NCBI GenBank assembly: GCA_021776735.1
Contig: JAJFFH010000011.1
Coordinates: 1-64,000, forward strand
Length of the DNA: 64,000 nucleotides
Reading direction: 5' to 3'
Origin: Planctomycetota bacterium
Lineage (GTDB): Bacteria > Planctomycetota > PLA2
This document shows positions 40,508 to 49,053 of the stretch, in pieces; position 1 is the first letter of the stretch; each line of letters starts with the position of its first letter. A model generated the notes under the pieces. That model was not told the origin of the DNA and made no database searches. It saw only the letters and a program-made list of their open reading frames with translations. Both the position numbers and the translations under genes were made by a program.

Positions 40508-41794
40508 CTACCCGCCGGCTTGGCGCTTTTTCTTTAGGGCCTTGATCTTGGCAATCTCGGCTTGGGCTTTTCTTACGTACTTGTCCATGCCGAAGCGGTC
40601 GATCACCTGCTTGAACTGTTTCACCCCTTCGTCGTAGCGGCGTGACTTGACAAGGCCACGGGCGATGCGGTCGCGCTTGTAGTACGCGCTCTCGGCCAGC
40701 CTTTCGTAGACCCGGACCTTCTGGTCGCGGAAAGATTCGTAGCGCGCCAGGTCGCCGGGGTTCATGAGCGCCTCGCGCACCGAAACGAATCGTGTGATCG
40801 TCTCGATCGCCTGCAGGAAGCGGTCCTCGCGGCGATACTCGTCCGCGCGGCGGACGGTGTCGTCCCAGTCGCGGCGCAGCTTGGCGTCGCCCGCGATGTA
40901 GTCCACGGCGCGTTCCGGCACCTTTCCGGCGAACCAGCCCGGCCAATGGCGCTTCGCGCCTCGCGCGGCGTCCGTGTCGGCGTACTTCGTCTTCAGCTCC
41001 TCGCAGATCTCGAGGATCTCCTCGGGCGACGTCGTGCGGGTCTTGCCCTGGTGGTAGTACTTCTCCTTCATCGCAAGTCGGTTGACGAGGATCTCGGCTT
41101 CGTCCTCCCGCTCCTGCTGGGCGACGACGGGCGCCCGATCGCGCAGCTCCTCGATCCGGCGCAAGACGTTGTGGTAGCCGGCGCCGCTGTCGTCGACCTT
41201 GCTCTCGAGGTAGTCGATCGCGCCCGGATAGTCGCCCTGGGCGATGAGCTTTTCCGCGTGCTCAAGCAGCGCCACGTTGTACGGATCGTCGGAGGCGCGC
41301 CGGGCGTAGTACCCGACGATGAGCAGGATGAGCACGACCCCCAGAGTGAAGCCGCCGTACTTGAGAAATTTCTCCGCCCCGTCGTCCGATCGGTAGCGCG
41401 ATCCCTCGTCGTAGTCATCGTCGTACGCGTACTCAGCCTCGGCCCGCGCGCTCCCGTGGCCCGCCCCCGCGCCGGCGGCGGCGGCTTGGACCGTCTCGCT
41501 GCGGCGCGCGCCTCCCACGCCGAACCGGATTCGGGCCGCGCCAATCGCGATCTCGTCGTCGTGCTCGAGCCACGCCGTGTTCTTGTACGTTCCGTTGACC
41601 TTCGTGCCGTTCTTGCTTTCGAGATCGACCAGTTTCCACCGGTCGCCCCGGCGCACGACCTCGCAGTGCTCCTTGCTCGCCTTGGCATCCTCGACCGGAA
41701 TCGTATTGGTCGTACCGCGTCCGATCGTGCAGCGATCGCCGTCGATCTGATGCGTATACTCGCGCGACTTGTCTTTGACCGTCAGGTTGGGCAC
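40508..41794 (-). CDS. FHA domain membrane protein
   Basis: An N-terminal FHA domain (residues 18-90: CTIGRGTTNTIPVEDAKASKEHCEVV, ESKNGTKVNG) is followed by an acidic linker (DDDYDEGSRYRSDDGAE), one transmembrane helix (about 146-165) and a long helical domain (about 180-420) with tetratricopeptide-like spacing (QGDYPGAIDYLESKV). The FHA half faces the cytosol, the helical half the other side. It is the promoter-distal gene of a three-gene FHA run. An AGAGGAG ribosome-binding sequence precedes the GTG start. Confidence 0.82.
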   Translation of the reverse strand: MPNLTVKDKSREYTHQIDGDRCTIGRGTTNTIPVEDAKASKEHCEVVRRGDRWKLVDLESKNGTKVNGTYKNTAWLEHDDEIAIGAARIRFGVGGARRSETVQAAAAGAGAGHGSARAEAEYAYDDDYDEGSRYRSDDGAEKFLKYGGFTLGVVLILLIVGYYARRASDDPYNVALLEHAEKLIAQGDYPGAIDYLESKVDDSGAGYHNVLRRIEELRDRAPVVAQQEREDEAEILVNRLAMKEKYYHQGKTRTTSPEEILEICEELKTKYADTDAARGAKRHWPGWFAGKVPERAVDYIAGDAKLRRDWDDTVRRADEYRREDRFLQAIETITRFVSVREALMNPGDLARYESFRDQKVRVYERLAESAYYKRDRIARGLVKSRRYDEGVKQFKQVIDRFGMDKYVRKAQAEIAKIKALKKKRQAGG

Positions 41795-41847
41795 CGAGAC
41801 TCCTCTATCCGCCGCTCCGGACGGGCACTCGCTGGCACCATTGGACC

Positions 41848-44646
41848 TTATCCGTCTCCATAGTCGAAGCCGTCCTTGTCGTCGGAATCGTCGTCGCCGT
41901 CCGACTCGTCCCCGTCCGTGTCGTCGCGACCGTCCATGCCGTCGCCATCGCGGTCATCGCCGTCCGTCGGCTTTTGGTCTTCCTTGCTCCAAACCGGGGC
42001 GATCCCGAAGTTCTGGGTCCACAAGCGGCCGTGGTGCCCGGTGCCCATCTCGGTCCAGCCCGCGGTGAGAATGTTGCGGTGGTGGCCGCTCGAATGGCAC
42101 CACTGCTTGTGCGCTCCCAGCGGCGCCGACGCACCTGCCGCGATGTTTTCGGAGACGCCGTACGTGTAGCCGGCAAGGCGCATCCGGTCGCCCGGCGAGC
42201 GGCGTCCCGGGGTCGGGGAGTAGTGGCTGAAGTAGCCGAGGCGCCCCATCTCCTCGCCATGCCCCCGGGACGAGAGCACGAGTTTGTCGACCAGGCGCAC
42301 GGCCCGGCGGCCAAACATCATGCGGTATTCGTTCGTCACGCGCACCTGCTCCCGCTCCGTTGCCCGGATGTCACCCGCAACGGTCGGGTTGGCCTCCATG
42401 ACCTCCTTGCTGTACAGCAGCAGTCGCATCTCGTCGGCATCGCGAAAAAACGTCCGGATCGTGAACTTGTGGCCCACGTAGGCGCGCAGGAAGGCGACGT
42501 GTGCGACCTCCTTCTCCACGTCGACCAGCCGCTTGTCCAGCTCACGTGCCGCCTGGTCGAACTTCTCCAGGGTCTTCGTCAGGCTACGGCTCTTCTTGAC
42601 CGACACCTTGCGCGGGTCGTCCCAGATTTCACGCACCGCGGCGACGCGCCCATCGACCTCGGACTGCACCGGCCAGTACTCGCCTTCGCGGCCCGTGCCG
42701 CGATACGGATAGAAGTACTTCTTCGAGTCGAAGATCAACGCGAGAGCGTACGCGCGTGACTTGTCCAGCGCGGCCATTCGCAGGTTCATCTTCTTGAAGC
42801 CGCGGAACGTCTTGTCCTTGAGGATCGCCTCGTAACTCTTGGCCAGTTGGACCTTGAGCGTCGCGATGAGCTCTTCTTCGCGCTGCCGGACGAACTCGCG
42901 CCTTGTAAGCAGCTTCCCCTCGTGGACGACGTACCCGCCGTCCGGCAGGGGCTCATGGCGCAACCGCGCCGCCACGAATCCGTCCAGTGCCGCGCGGTTC
43001 CGTGACTTTTCGTACGCCATCGTCAGCGTGCGCAGCGCGCCCGGCTCGTTCTCCATGGCGTGCGCCGCGGTAACGAGACCGAGCCAGCCATTCGGAACGG
43101 AAGCAGCCTGCCGCTCCATGAGTGCCAGCAGGAGCCGCGGGGGCACCTTAGCCCACAAGAGCGTCTGCTCCTTGCCCTTCACGCGAACGGTGGTTCCAGC
43201 CGCATCGCCGCGCAGGACGCGCCAGCGGCGGGCGAGCACCTTTCGCGGCACGCGGCCCGCGACGAGGGCGTCGACGACCGCCTTTTTAACGGCCACGACC
43301 GCCGTGCACTCGCGGGCGCGGGCCGCGATTTCCGCGTAACCGGGATCATCCGTTCTCTGCGCCGTGGAAGCGAGCTTGCGGAGCCCCGCCGCAACCGCGG
43401 TGAAATCGCGCTGCGGCAAGCGCTTCAGCAGCGCGGTCATCTCCTTGCCGACGTCGAGGCGAACGAGCGAACCGGGGGTCTTGCTCGCGCGCTTATTGAC
43501 GCCGTTCGCGAGTGCCGCCTGATAGGTCGCGATCCGATCCGTCAGGCTGCGCTCGACCGATGTGCCCGCAAACCGCGGCAGGTCCCGGCGCAGCATGGCG
43601 ACCGCTTCCTTGAAGCGGTACGCCGCCTCGTAGCGCGATGTGTTGTCGAGCAGCTTCGCGCGCGCCGCGACCGCCGCGGTCTCGAGGTCGCCGTTCGCCG
43701 CCACGATCTTGTCGAGGTAGCGCCGCGGAATCGGCCGCCACGCCGCGTCACCGGCGAGGAAGAACCAGATTTGGCGCGCGCGCGCAAACTCGCCCCTGCG
43801 GACATGCGCCCGAAAGTCGGACTCGATCGCCGCAAAGAACGCGTCGCGCTTCTTGGAGTCGGCCTCACGCAGGCGCGTTAAGAGCGCCCGCAACTTGGGG
43901 CGCCGGTTCGGCTCCGCGCTCTTCAAGAGCAACTGCAACTTCGCGATCGCCGCCTCGCGCGCGAGCCCCTTGATCTCGACGCCCGGGTCGTATTCGTCGT
44001 CGCCCTTGCTGTTCAGCCGTGCTCGCGCCGCCCGCATCGCGGTGCGCACCTCGCCGGCGTCCGCCGAACCGATATGCGCATCGAGAAAACGCGAACCGAG
44101 AGTCACGATATCGTTGTCGGTCCGCGCCGACCGGAACGCCGAGAGCGCGCGCGCCTCCGCCGTGTCTCCCGAACCGCCCATGGCCTTCCACGCGACCAGA
44201 CTGACAATCAGCGCCAACACGCCGAGGCCCGCGATCAACGGCAACCGGCTTGTGGCCGCAGGCCGCTCCGTGCGGCTCCGGCGCGGCCCGGAAACATCGC
44301 CGTCCGTTCCTGCCGTCCGGGGTTCGGCCTCCGCGGGCGTGTCGTCGACGACCACGGCAACGGCTTCACCCGCAAAGACGATGCGGGCATCGCCTATCTT
44401 CAAAACATCATCGGGCGTCAGCGTACGGACGGCGATTTTTTGGCCGTTGAGCCGCGTGCCATTGCCGCTGCCGAGGTCGCGCGCAACCCAGCCGCCGTCC
44501 GCGGGCTCGATGACGCAGTGGTGCCGGCTGGCCTTCGCGTCCTTGAGCAGGATGTCGGCATCCTGGCCGCGTCCGAGAATCACGGGTTGGTCCGCGAGGA
44601 ACACCGTGCGCTCCTCGCCGTTCGAAATCACCTTCAGGAATGCCAT
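41848..44646 (-). CDS. FHA-transmembrane-CAP (SCP/PR1) domain protein, 932 aa
   Basis: Residues 15-85 are an FHA domain (VILGRGQDADILLKDAKASRHHCVIE, SGNGTRLNG). A transmembrane helix spans about 138-157. A helical region follows, and residues about 760-880 form a CAP/SCP domain with LVLSSRGHGEEMGRLGYFSHYSP, the active-site-like His and Glu in NIAAGASAPLGAHKQWCHSSGHHRNIL, and TGHHGRLWTQNFGI. CAP domains outside cells act as proteases, lipid binders or toxins. The C-terminal tail is an acidic Asp-Gly repeat that may bind calcium. Combining cytosolic FHA with an extracytoplasmic CAP domain is unusual. Two dispersed 12-mers lie near the start and one near the end. Confidence 0.8.
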   Translation of the reverse strand: MAFLKVISNGEERTVFLADQPVILGRGQDADILLKDAKASRHHCVIEPADGGWVARDLGSGNGTRLNGQKIAVRTLTPDDVLKIGDARIVFAGEAVAVVVDDTPAEAEPRTAGTDGDVSGPRRSRTERPAATSRLPLIAGLGVLALIVSLVAWKAMGGSGDTAEARALSAFRSARTDNDIVTLGSRFLDAHIGSADAGEVRTAMRAARARLNSKGDDEYDPGVEIKGLAREAAIAKLQLLLKSAEPNRRPKLRALLTRLREADSKKRDAFFAAIESDFRAHVRRGEFARARQIWFFLAGDAAWRPIPRRYLDKIVAANGDLETAAVAARAKLLDNTSRYEAAYRFKEAVAMLRRDLPRFAGTSVERSLTDRIATYQAALANGVNKRASKTPGSLVRLDVGKEMTALLKRLPQRDFTAVAAGLRKLASTAQRTDDPGYAEIAARARECTAVVAVKKAVVDALVAGRVPRKVLARRWRVLRGDAAGTTVRVKGKEQTLLWAKVPPRLLLALMERQAASVPNGWLGLVTAAHAMENEPGALRTLTMAYEKSRNRAALDGFVAARLRHEPLPDGGYVVHEGKLLTRREFVRQREEELIATLKVQLAKSYEAILKDKTFRGFKKMNLRMAALDKSRAYALALIFDSKKYFYPYRGTGREGEYWPVQSEVDGRVAAVREIWDDPRKVSVKKSRSLTKTLEKFDQAARELDKRLVDVEKEVAHVAFLRAYVGHKFTIRTFFRDADEMRLLLYSKEVMEANPTVAGDIRATEREQVRVTNEYRMMFGRRAVRLVDKLVLSSRGHGEEMGRLGYFSHYSPTPGRRSPGDRMRLAGYTYGVSENIAAGASAPLGAHKQWCHSSGHHRNILTAGWTEMGTGHHGRLWTQNFGIAPVWSKEDQKPTDGDDRDGDGMDGRDDTDGDESDGDDDSDDKDGFDYGDG
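41956..41967 (-). repeat. dispersed 12-mer, copy 15
   Basis: Sense strand in the FHA-CAP gene, Thr-Asp-Gly-Asp frame, merging into the acidic DGD tail; flank AAGCCG. Confidence 0.8.
44296..44307 (-). repeat. dispersed 12-mer, copy 16
   Basis: Sense strand, read AGTDGD-VSG in the linker after the FHA domain; CAGGA flank class. Confidence 0.85.
44425..44436 (+). repeat. dispersed 12-mer, copy 17
   Basis: Antisense in the same gene; the coding strand reads Ile-Ala-Val-Arg inside the FHA fold. AGCGT flank class. Inverted partner of copy 16, 117 bases away. Confidence 0.85.
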
Positions 44647-44670
44647 GCGTCGCTTTGTCCTCTCGTACTT

Positions 44671-46695
44671 CTACGCGGGGTAGCGCGGAATCTTTAGCTG
44701 CTCCATCTTGGCGTCCAGCGTCGGGCGCGAAACGCCGAGCCGGCGCGCGGCCGCGCTCTTGTTGCCCTTTTCGGTGCGCAGAGCCGCGACGATCAGGTCG
44801 CGCTCGACCTCGCGCGTCGCGCTCCGCACGGCTTCTTTCAGCGTCCAACCGCGACGTCGCGCCGCAACACCTGACCGGACCGACTCCGAGAACGACCCGA
44901 CCGTGATGCGTCCCTCCGACAGGGTCACGGCGCGCAGGATCTCGTTTTCCAACTCCCGGACATTGCCGGGCCAGTCGTACCGCTGCAGCAGCGTCAGGGC
45001 TGCAGCGTCGATCGGCTTGGGCGAACCGTTGTCGGTCGCGCGGCGCAGGAAGAAGTCGACCAGCAGGGGCACGTCCTCCGGGCGTCGGCGCAACGGCGGA
45101 ATCGTGACCTCGATCACGTGGATGCGGTGGTAGAGATCTTCTCGAAACGCGCCGCGGCGTACCTGCTCGGCCAGGTTCTTGTTGCTGGCGGTCACGATGC
45201 GGACGTCGATCGGGGCCGCGTGCTTCGCGCCGACCGGCCGGACCTCGCGTTCCTGCAGCACGCGCAACAGCTTGGACTGAAGCGGCAGGGGCATCTCGGC
45301 GATCTCGTCGAGAAACAGCGTTCCCTTCTCCGCCAACTGGAACAGGCCCTTCTTGTCCGCCACGGCACCCGTGAACGAGCCCTTCTTGTGCCCGAACAGT
45401 TCGCTCTCGAACAGGGGCTCCGGGATCGCCGCGCAGTTTTCCGACACGAACGGCTCGTGCTTGCGCGGTCCGTTGAAGTGGATCGCGCGCGCGGCCAGCT
45501 CCTTGCCCGATCCGCTCTCGCCGAACAAGAAGACCGGGACCGTGCTGTCCGTCACGCGGTCGAGCAAAAAGAACAGTTCGCGCATCACCGGGCTCTCGCC
45601 CACGATGTTCTTGTATGAGTACTTCGTCCGCGCTTCGGCCGATGCACGCGCGTACAGCGTCTTGACCTCGTTGAGCTCCGCTTCCTGCTGCTCCACGCGC
45701 CCGCGCAGGATCCGGTTCAAGTTGTCGGCCTCTCCCTTTGCCGCCGCTGCCTCCTCGTGAAGCTGTGCGTTGCGCAGCGCAATCGCCGCCTGGTCCGCGA
45801 AACTCAGCAGGAACGGCAGGTCCTCGGAGGAAAAGACCGCGCGCTCGAACCTGTTGTCGAGATAAAGCGCCCCGAGGTGGGCCTGCCCCATGCGAATGGG
45901 AACGCAGGCCACCGAGCGGAGGTTCAGCGCGCCCGTATCGCCGTGCAAGCGGATACGCGGATCCTCGTCCGCGTTTGTCGAAACGACGGGTTGTCCGTCG
46001 TGTGCCACCTCCAGCGCGATCCCGCGCGCCACCTTGTAGGTCGGCTTGCGCAGGGCGTCGAGATCGAAGTTGCGCGCGACCCGCACGCGGCCCTCGGCCT
46101 TGGCGCCCTCGAGCAGCATGAGGAATCCGCGTTCCGCTCCGGTCAACTCCACCACCGAGTCCAGCATCAGGGCGAGCAGCCGCTTGATGTCGTGCTCGTT
46201 CGTGAGCCGGCGAATCCACGCGACGAGCTTGCGGAGCCGCGCCACTTCGGGATCGATGAGCGATGCGGCAATCGAACGCGCCTTGTCCTTGAGCCGCTGC
46301 GCCGCGACCTCGCGCTCGTCGTGGCCTGCGACCCTCAAGAACGCCTCCAGCGCGCGCTCGAGGTCCTGATACGACTTTTCGATGCGCTGCCGTTTCTTGC
46401 CGGTCACACGGCGCGCCAGCTCGTCCTCGAAACGCAAGTCCGTCGTACCGACCGAGATGACATCGCCGGCCTTGAGCGCGTGGCGCCGAACCCGCGAGCC
46501 GTTCAGCCAAGTGCCGTTCGCACTCTCCAGGTCGCAAACCCGGTAGCCGCTCGAGGTCCGCTCGATGCGGCAGTGCGAGGCACTCGCCTTGCGGTCCGTC
46601 ACGGTGACGTCCACCTCGTCGGATCTCCCGAGCACGACGGCCGGCTTTTCGATCGGCACCCGGGTCTTGGTCTCGACAAACGTGAGGTAGGCCAC
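44671..46695 (-). CDS. FHA-GAF-AAA+ sigma-54-dependent transcriptional activator
   Basis: An FHA domain (about residues 15-95), a GAF domain (about 160-310, PVVSTNADEDPRIRL ... SFADQAAIAL), an AAA+ core and a C-terminal Fis-type helix-turn-helix (LGVSRPTLDAKMEQLKI). The core has Walker A GESGSGKELAAR, the sigma-54 loop GSFTGA (serine replaces the usual alanine of GAFTGA), Walker B LFLDEIAEMPLPLQ and the sensor-II arginine in RYDWPGNVREL. It would activate sigma-54 promoters in response to phosphothreonine signals and a GAF ligand. I use GTG 46695, which places a 16-bp palindrome and a TAAACT hexamer just upstream; the open frame extends to ATG 46737. Confidence 0.85.
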   Translation of the reverse strand: MAYLTFVETKTRVPIEKPAVVLGRSDEVDVTVTDRKASASHCRIERTSSGYRVCDLESANGTWLNGSRVRRHALKAGDVISVGTTDLRFEDELARRVTGKKRQRIEKSYQDLERALEAFLRVAGHDEREVAAQRLKDKARSIAASLIDPEVARLRKLVAWIRRLTNEHDIKRLLALMLDSVVELTGAERGFLMLLEGAKAEGRVRVARNFDLDALRKPTYKVARGIALEVAHDGQPVVSTNADEDPRIRLHGDTGALNLRSVACVPIRMGQAHLGALYLDNRFERAVFSSEDLPFLLSFADQAAIALRNAQLHEEAAAAKGEADNLNRILRGRVEQQEAELNEVKTLYARASAEARTKYSYKNIVGESPVMRELFFLLDRVTDSTVPVFLFGESGSGKELAARAIHFNGPRKHEPFVSENCAAIPEPLFESELFGHKKGSFTGAVADKKGLFQLAEKGTLFLDEIAEMPLPLQSKLLRVLQEREVRPVGAKHAAPIDVRIVTASNKNLAEQVRRGAFREDLYHRIHVIEVTIPPLRRRPEDVPLLVDFFLRRATDNGSPKPIDAAALTLLQRYDWPGNVRELENEILRAVTLSEGRITVGSFSESVRSGVAARRRGWTLKEAVRSATREVERDLIVAALRTEKGNKSAAARRLGVSRPTLDAKMEQLKIPRYPA

Positions 46696-46705
46696 TGCAA
46701 AACAG

Positions 46706-46711
46706 AGTTTA
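46706..46711 (-). promoter_or_regulatory. -10-like TAAACT, 10 bases before a GTG start
   Basis: Overlaps the palindromic operator candidate of the sigma-54-activator gene. Confidence 0.4.
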
Positions 46712-46722
46712 CACCTGTAAAC
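46707..46722. promoter_or_regulatory. 16-bp palindrome, candidate operator
   Basis: GTTTACACCTGTAAAC: 7-bp perfect arms around CC, covering the -10 hexamer of the FHA-activator gene. Symmetric operators of this size often bind a repressor dimer or the activator itself. Confidence 0.6.
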
Positions 46723-46854
46723 CCGCCCGGTCTCCATTCAAAGGTCGGGCCTGCCGTCCCGGATCGTTTCGGTAACCGAGTAGCCGCTCGATTGTCAGAA
46801 TCACGCCTTTGAGCCGGGCTCGCATGGCAGGACTCGATAGGGCAGTGCAGCCGG

Positions 46855-46880
46855 TTGTCCAACTTCGGGGGAGCTTCCAA
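46855..46880 (+). repeat. possible remnant of an IS3-type terminal repeat
   Basis: TGTCCAACTTCGGGGGAGCTTCC resembles the IS end at 1-140 (TGTCCACCAATTCGGGGGAAGCTCA) with a two-base gap and a few mismatches. It lies in the short gap after the helicase gene. Confidence 0.3.
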
Positions 46881-46895
46881 GACGCACCGGGGCCG

Positions 46896-49034
46896 TCAGA
46901 GGCGCTCGAGGCGGGCGTACTCCAGGGACAGTTCGCGGCGGCCGGACTGATTGAAGTCCACCGTCACTCTGGTCCCGCCGCCTGACTTGCGAACGGCCAG
47001 AATGCGCCCGATTCCGAAGTGGCCGTGTCGCACGCGGTCGCCCGCGCGAAACGTCGGACCGGAGTCCTTCTCGATGTCGTACGCAACGCCCTCGTCATCA
47101 CCGGCCGAAGGATCGACCTCATAGCCGGCACCCGCTCCGCGATCGAACACGAACGGGTCGCCCGCACGATCATCCACTTCCAGTTGCTCGTCCGGAATCT
47201 CGTCGAGGAAACGCGACGGAACACACGGCGCGTAGAGACCATGGCGAATGCGCCGCGCCGCATGCATCAGCACCAACTCTTCGCGAGCACGCGTGACCGC
47301 GACGTAGAACAACCGCCGCTCCTCTTCGACGTCGCCGTCTTCCTTCACCGAGAGAGCATGCGGAAAGACCTCTTCCTCGAGACCGACCACAGCCACGCAC
47401 GGAAACTCGAGGCCCTTCGCCGCGTGCACCGTCATCAGCGTCACGGAGTCGGTCCGGTCGTCGATCGTGTCCTGGTCGCTGATGAGCGCGTTCTCTTCGA
47501 GAAAGCCCCCGATCGCGCCTTCCGGTTCGCGCACCGCGTACTCGGCTGCCGCGTTCACGAGCTCCTCGACGTTGGCCTTGCGATCCGCTTCGGTGCCGAG
47601 GTAGTCCATGTAGCCGGTGCGCTCAAGGACCGCGTCGAGGAACTTTCGGGGAACATCGCCGTCCTCGGCTTCGAGCGCGTCGAGCAACTCCGCGAACTGC
47701 TCCAGCTTCTTGCGGGTGCGTCCGAAGCGCGCCAAGCCCGCTCGATCGCGCAGGACTTCGCGCGGTGAAACGTTCTGCTGCCGCGCGGCCGCCCACACGC
47801 GCTCCTCGGTCTTTTGGCCGAGCCCGCGTGCCGGGGTGTTGAAGATGCGCCGAAACGCCGCCACGTCGGTCGGGTTGACGGCGACGCGGGCGTAGGCCAG
47901 GACGTCCTTGACCTCCTTGCGCTTGTAGAACTCGACCGCGCCCACGATGTGGTACGGCAGTCCCCGTTCGCGGAGCGCGCGCTCGATCGACCGCGATTGC
48001 CAGTTCGTGCGATAAAAAACCGCGATGTCTTTGGGCCGCCGCCGTCCCTCGATCCACGCCACGGCGGTACCCGCGATGGCACTCGCCTCATCGACATCGT
48101 CCCGGCATCGAATCTCACGGACGGTCGCGCCCGTCGGGTTCTCCGTCGTGAGGTCTTTTTCGTAGCGCGACACGTTGTGCCGGATCACGGCGTTGGCGAC
48201 CGCCAGGATCGATTTCGTGCTGCGGTAGTTGCGGTCGAGCGTGATTACGCGGGCGCCCTCGAAATCCCGTTCGAAATCAAGGATGTTGCGGATCGTCGCC
48301 CCGCGCCAACCGTAGACCGACTGGTCGGGATCGCCCGTGGCGCAAACGTTGCGATCCTCGCCGGCGAGAAGCCGCAGGATGCGGTACTGAATCGCGTTGG
48401 TGTCCTGGTACTCATCGACCAGCAGCCAACTCGCCCGAAGTCGCAGGCGCCCGCGCACCTCCTCATGGTCGCCGAGCAGCAGCGCCAGGTTGATCAGCAG
48501 GTCGTCGAAGTCCATCGCGTTCGCCTGGCGCATGCGGCGCTCGTAGGCGTCGATGAGCTTGGCGAACCGGTCCTGTTCTTCAGGATGGTCCGCCATCCCG
48601 TTCTTGATGCGCGAGATGATCGTTTCGACCGCGGCGGGGCGAAGATCCTCGGCCCCCTGTTCCTTGAGCAGCGTCTTGATCAGCGAGCGGCGGTCTTCGA
48701 TGTCGTAGATCGTGAAGGAACGGTCATAGCCGAGCCGGTCGGCCCAGCGGCGCAGAACCCGGGCCGCGAAGCTGTGGAACGTGCAAATCCACAGGTCGCG
48801 CGGAAACACGAGTTCCTCGATCCGGCTCCGCATCTCCCGCGCCGCCTTGTTCGTGAACGTCAGGGCGCAGATCTGCCACGTCGGTACACCGCGCTCGATC
48901 AGCCGGGCGACGCGCCGCGTGATGACGCGCGTCTTCCCCGACCCCGCCCCCGCCACGATGAGAACCGGCCCTTCACCGTGCTCCACGGCGTCGCGCTGCG
49001 CGGGATTGAGATCGTCGTCCACCGAGGCAATCAA
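46896..49034 (-). CDS. UvrD/PcrA-type ATP-dependent DNA helicase
   Basis: Superfamily 1A 3'-5' helicase of 712 residues. Motifs are the Q-motif LNPAQRDAV, I GAGSGKTRVIT (about 28), Ia CALTFTNKAAREM, II WLLVDEYQDTN, III ATGDPDQSVYGWRGA, IV VFYRTNWQSR, V VTLMTVHAAKGLEFPCVAVVG and VI VAVTRAREELVLMHA. The C-terminal FGIGRILAVRKSGGGTRVTVDF domain is the Tudor-like element of PcrA/UvrD that contacts RNA polymerase. It acts in repair and conflict resolution. Start TTG 49034 lies 6 bases after TAGTAT. Confidence 0.93.
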   Translation of the reverse strand: MIASVDDDLNPAQRDAVEHGEGPVLIVAGAGSGKTRVITRRVARLIERGVPTWQICALTFTNKAAREMRSRIEELVFPRDLWICTFHSFAARVLRRWADRLGYDRSFTIYDIEDRRSLIKTLLKEQGAEDLRPAAVETIISRIKNGMADHPEEQDRFAKLIDAYERRMRQANAMDFDDLLINLALLLGDHEEVRGRLRLRASWLLVDEYQDTNAIQYRILRLLAGEDRNVCATGDPDQSVYGWRGATIRNILDFERDFEGARVITLDRNYRSTKSILAVANAVIRHNVSRYEKDLTTENPTGATVREIRCRDDVDEASAIAGTAVAWIEGRRRPKDIAVFYRTNWQSRSIERALRERGLPYHIVGAVEFYKRKEVKDVLAYARVAVNPTDVAAFRRIFNTPARGLGQKTEERVWAAARQQNVSPREVLRDRAGLARFGRTRKKLEQFAELLDALEAEDGDVPRKFLDAVLERTGYMDYLGTEADRKANVEELVNAAAEYAVREPEGAIGGFLEENALISDQDTIDDRTDSVTLMTVHAAKGLEFPCVAVVGLEEEVFPHALSVKEDGDVEEERRLFYVAVTRAREELVLMHAARRIRHGLYAPCVPSRFLDEIPDEQLEVDDRAGDPFVFDRGAGAGYEVDPSAGDDEGVAYDIEKDSGPTFRAGDRVRHGHFGIGRILAVRKSGGGTRVTVDFNQSGRRELSLEYARLERL

Positions 49035-49040
49035 GCGCGA

Positions 49041-49046
49041 ATACTA
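49041..49046 (-). promoter_or_regulatory. -10-like TAGTAT, 6 bases before a TTG start
   Basis: Candidate leaderless promoter of the helicase gene. Confidence 0.45.
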
Positions 49047-49053
49047 CGCAACC

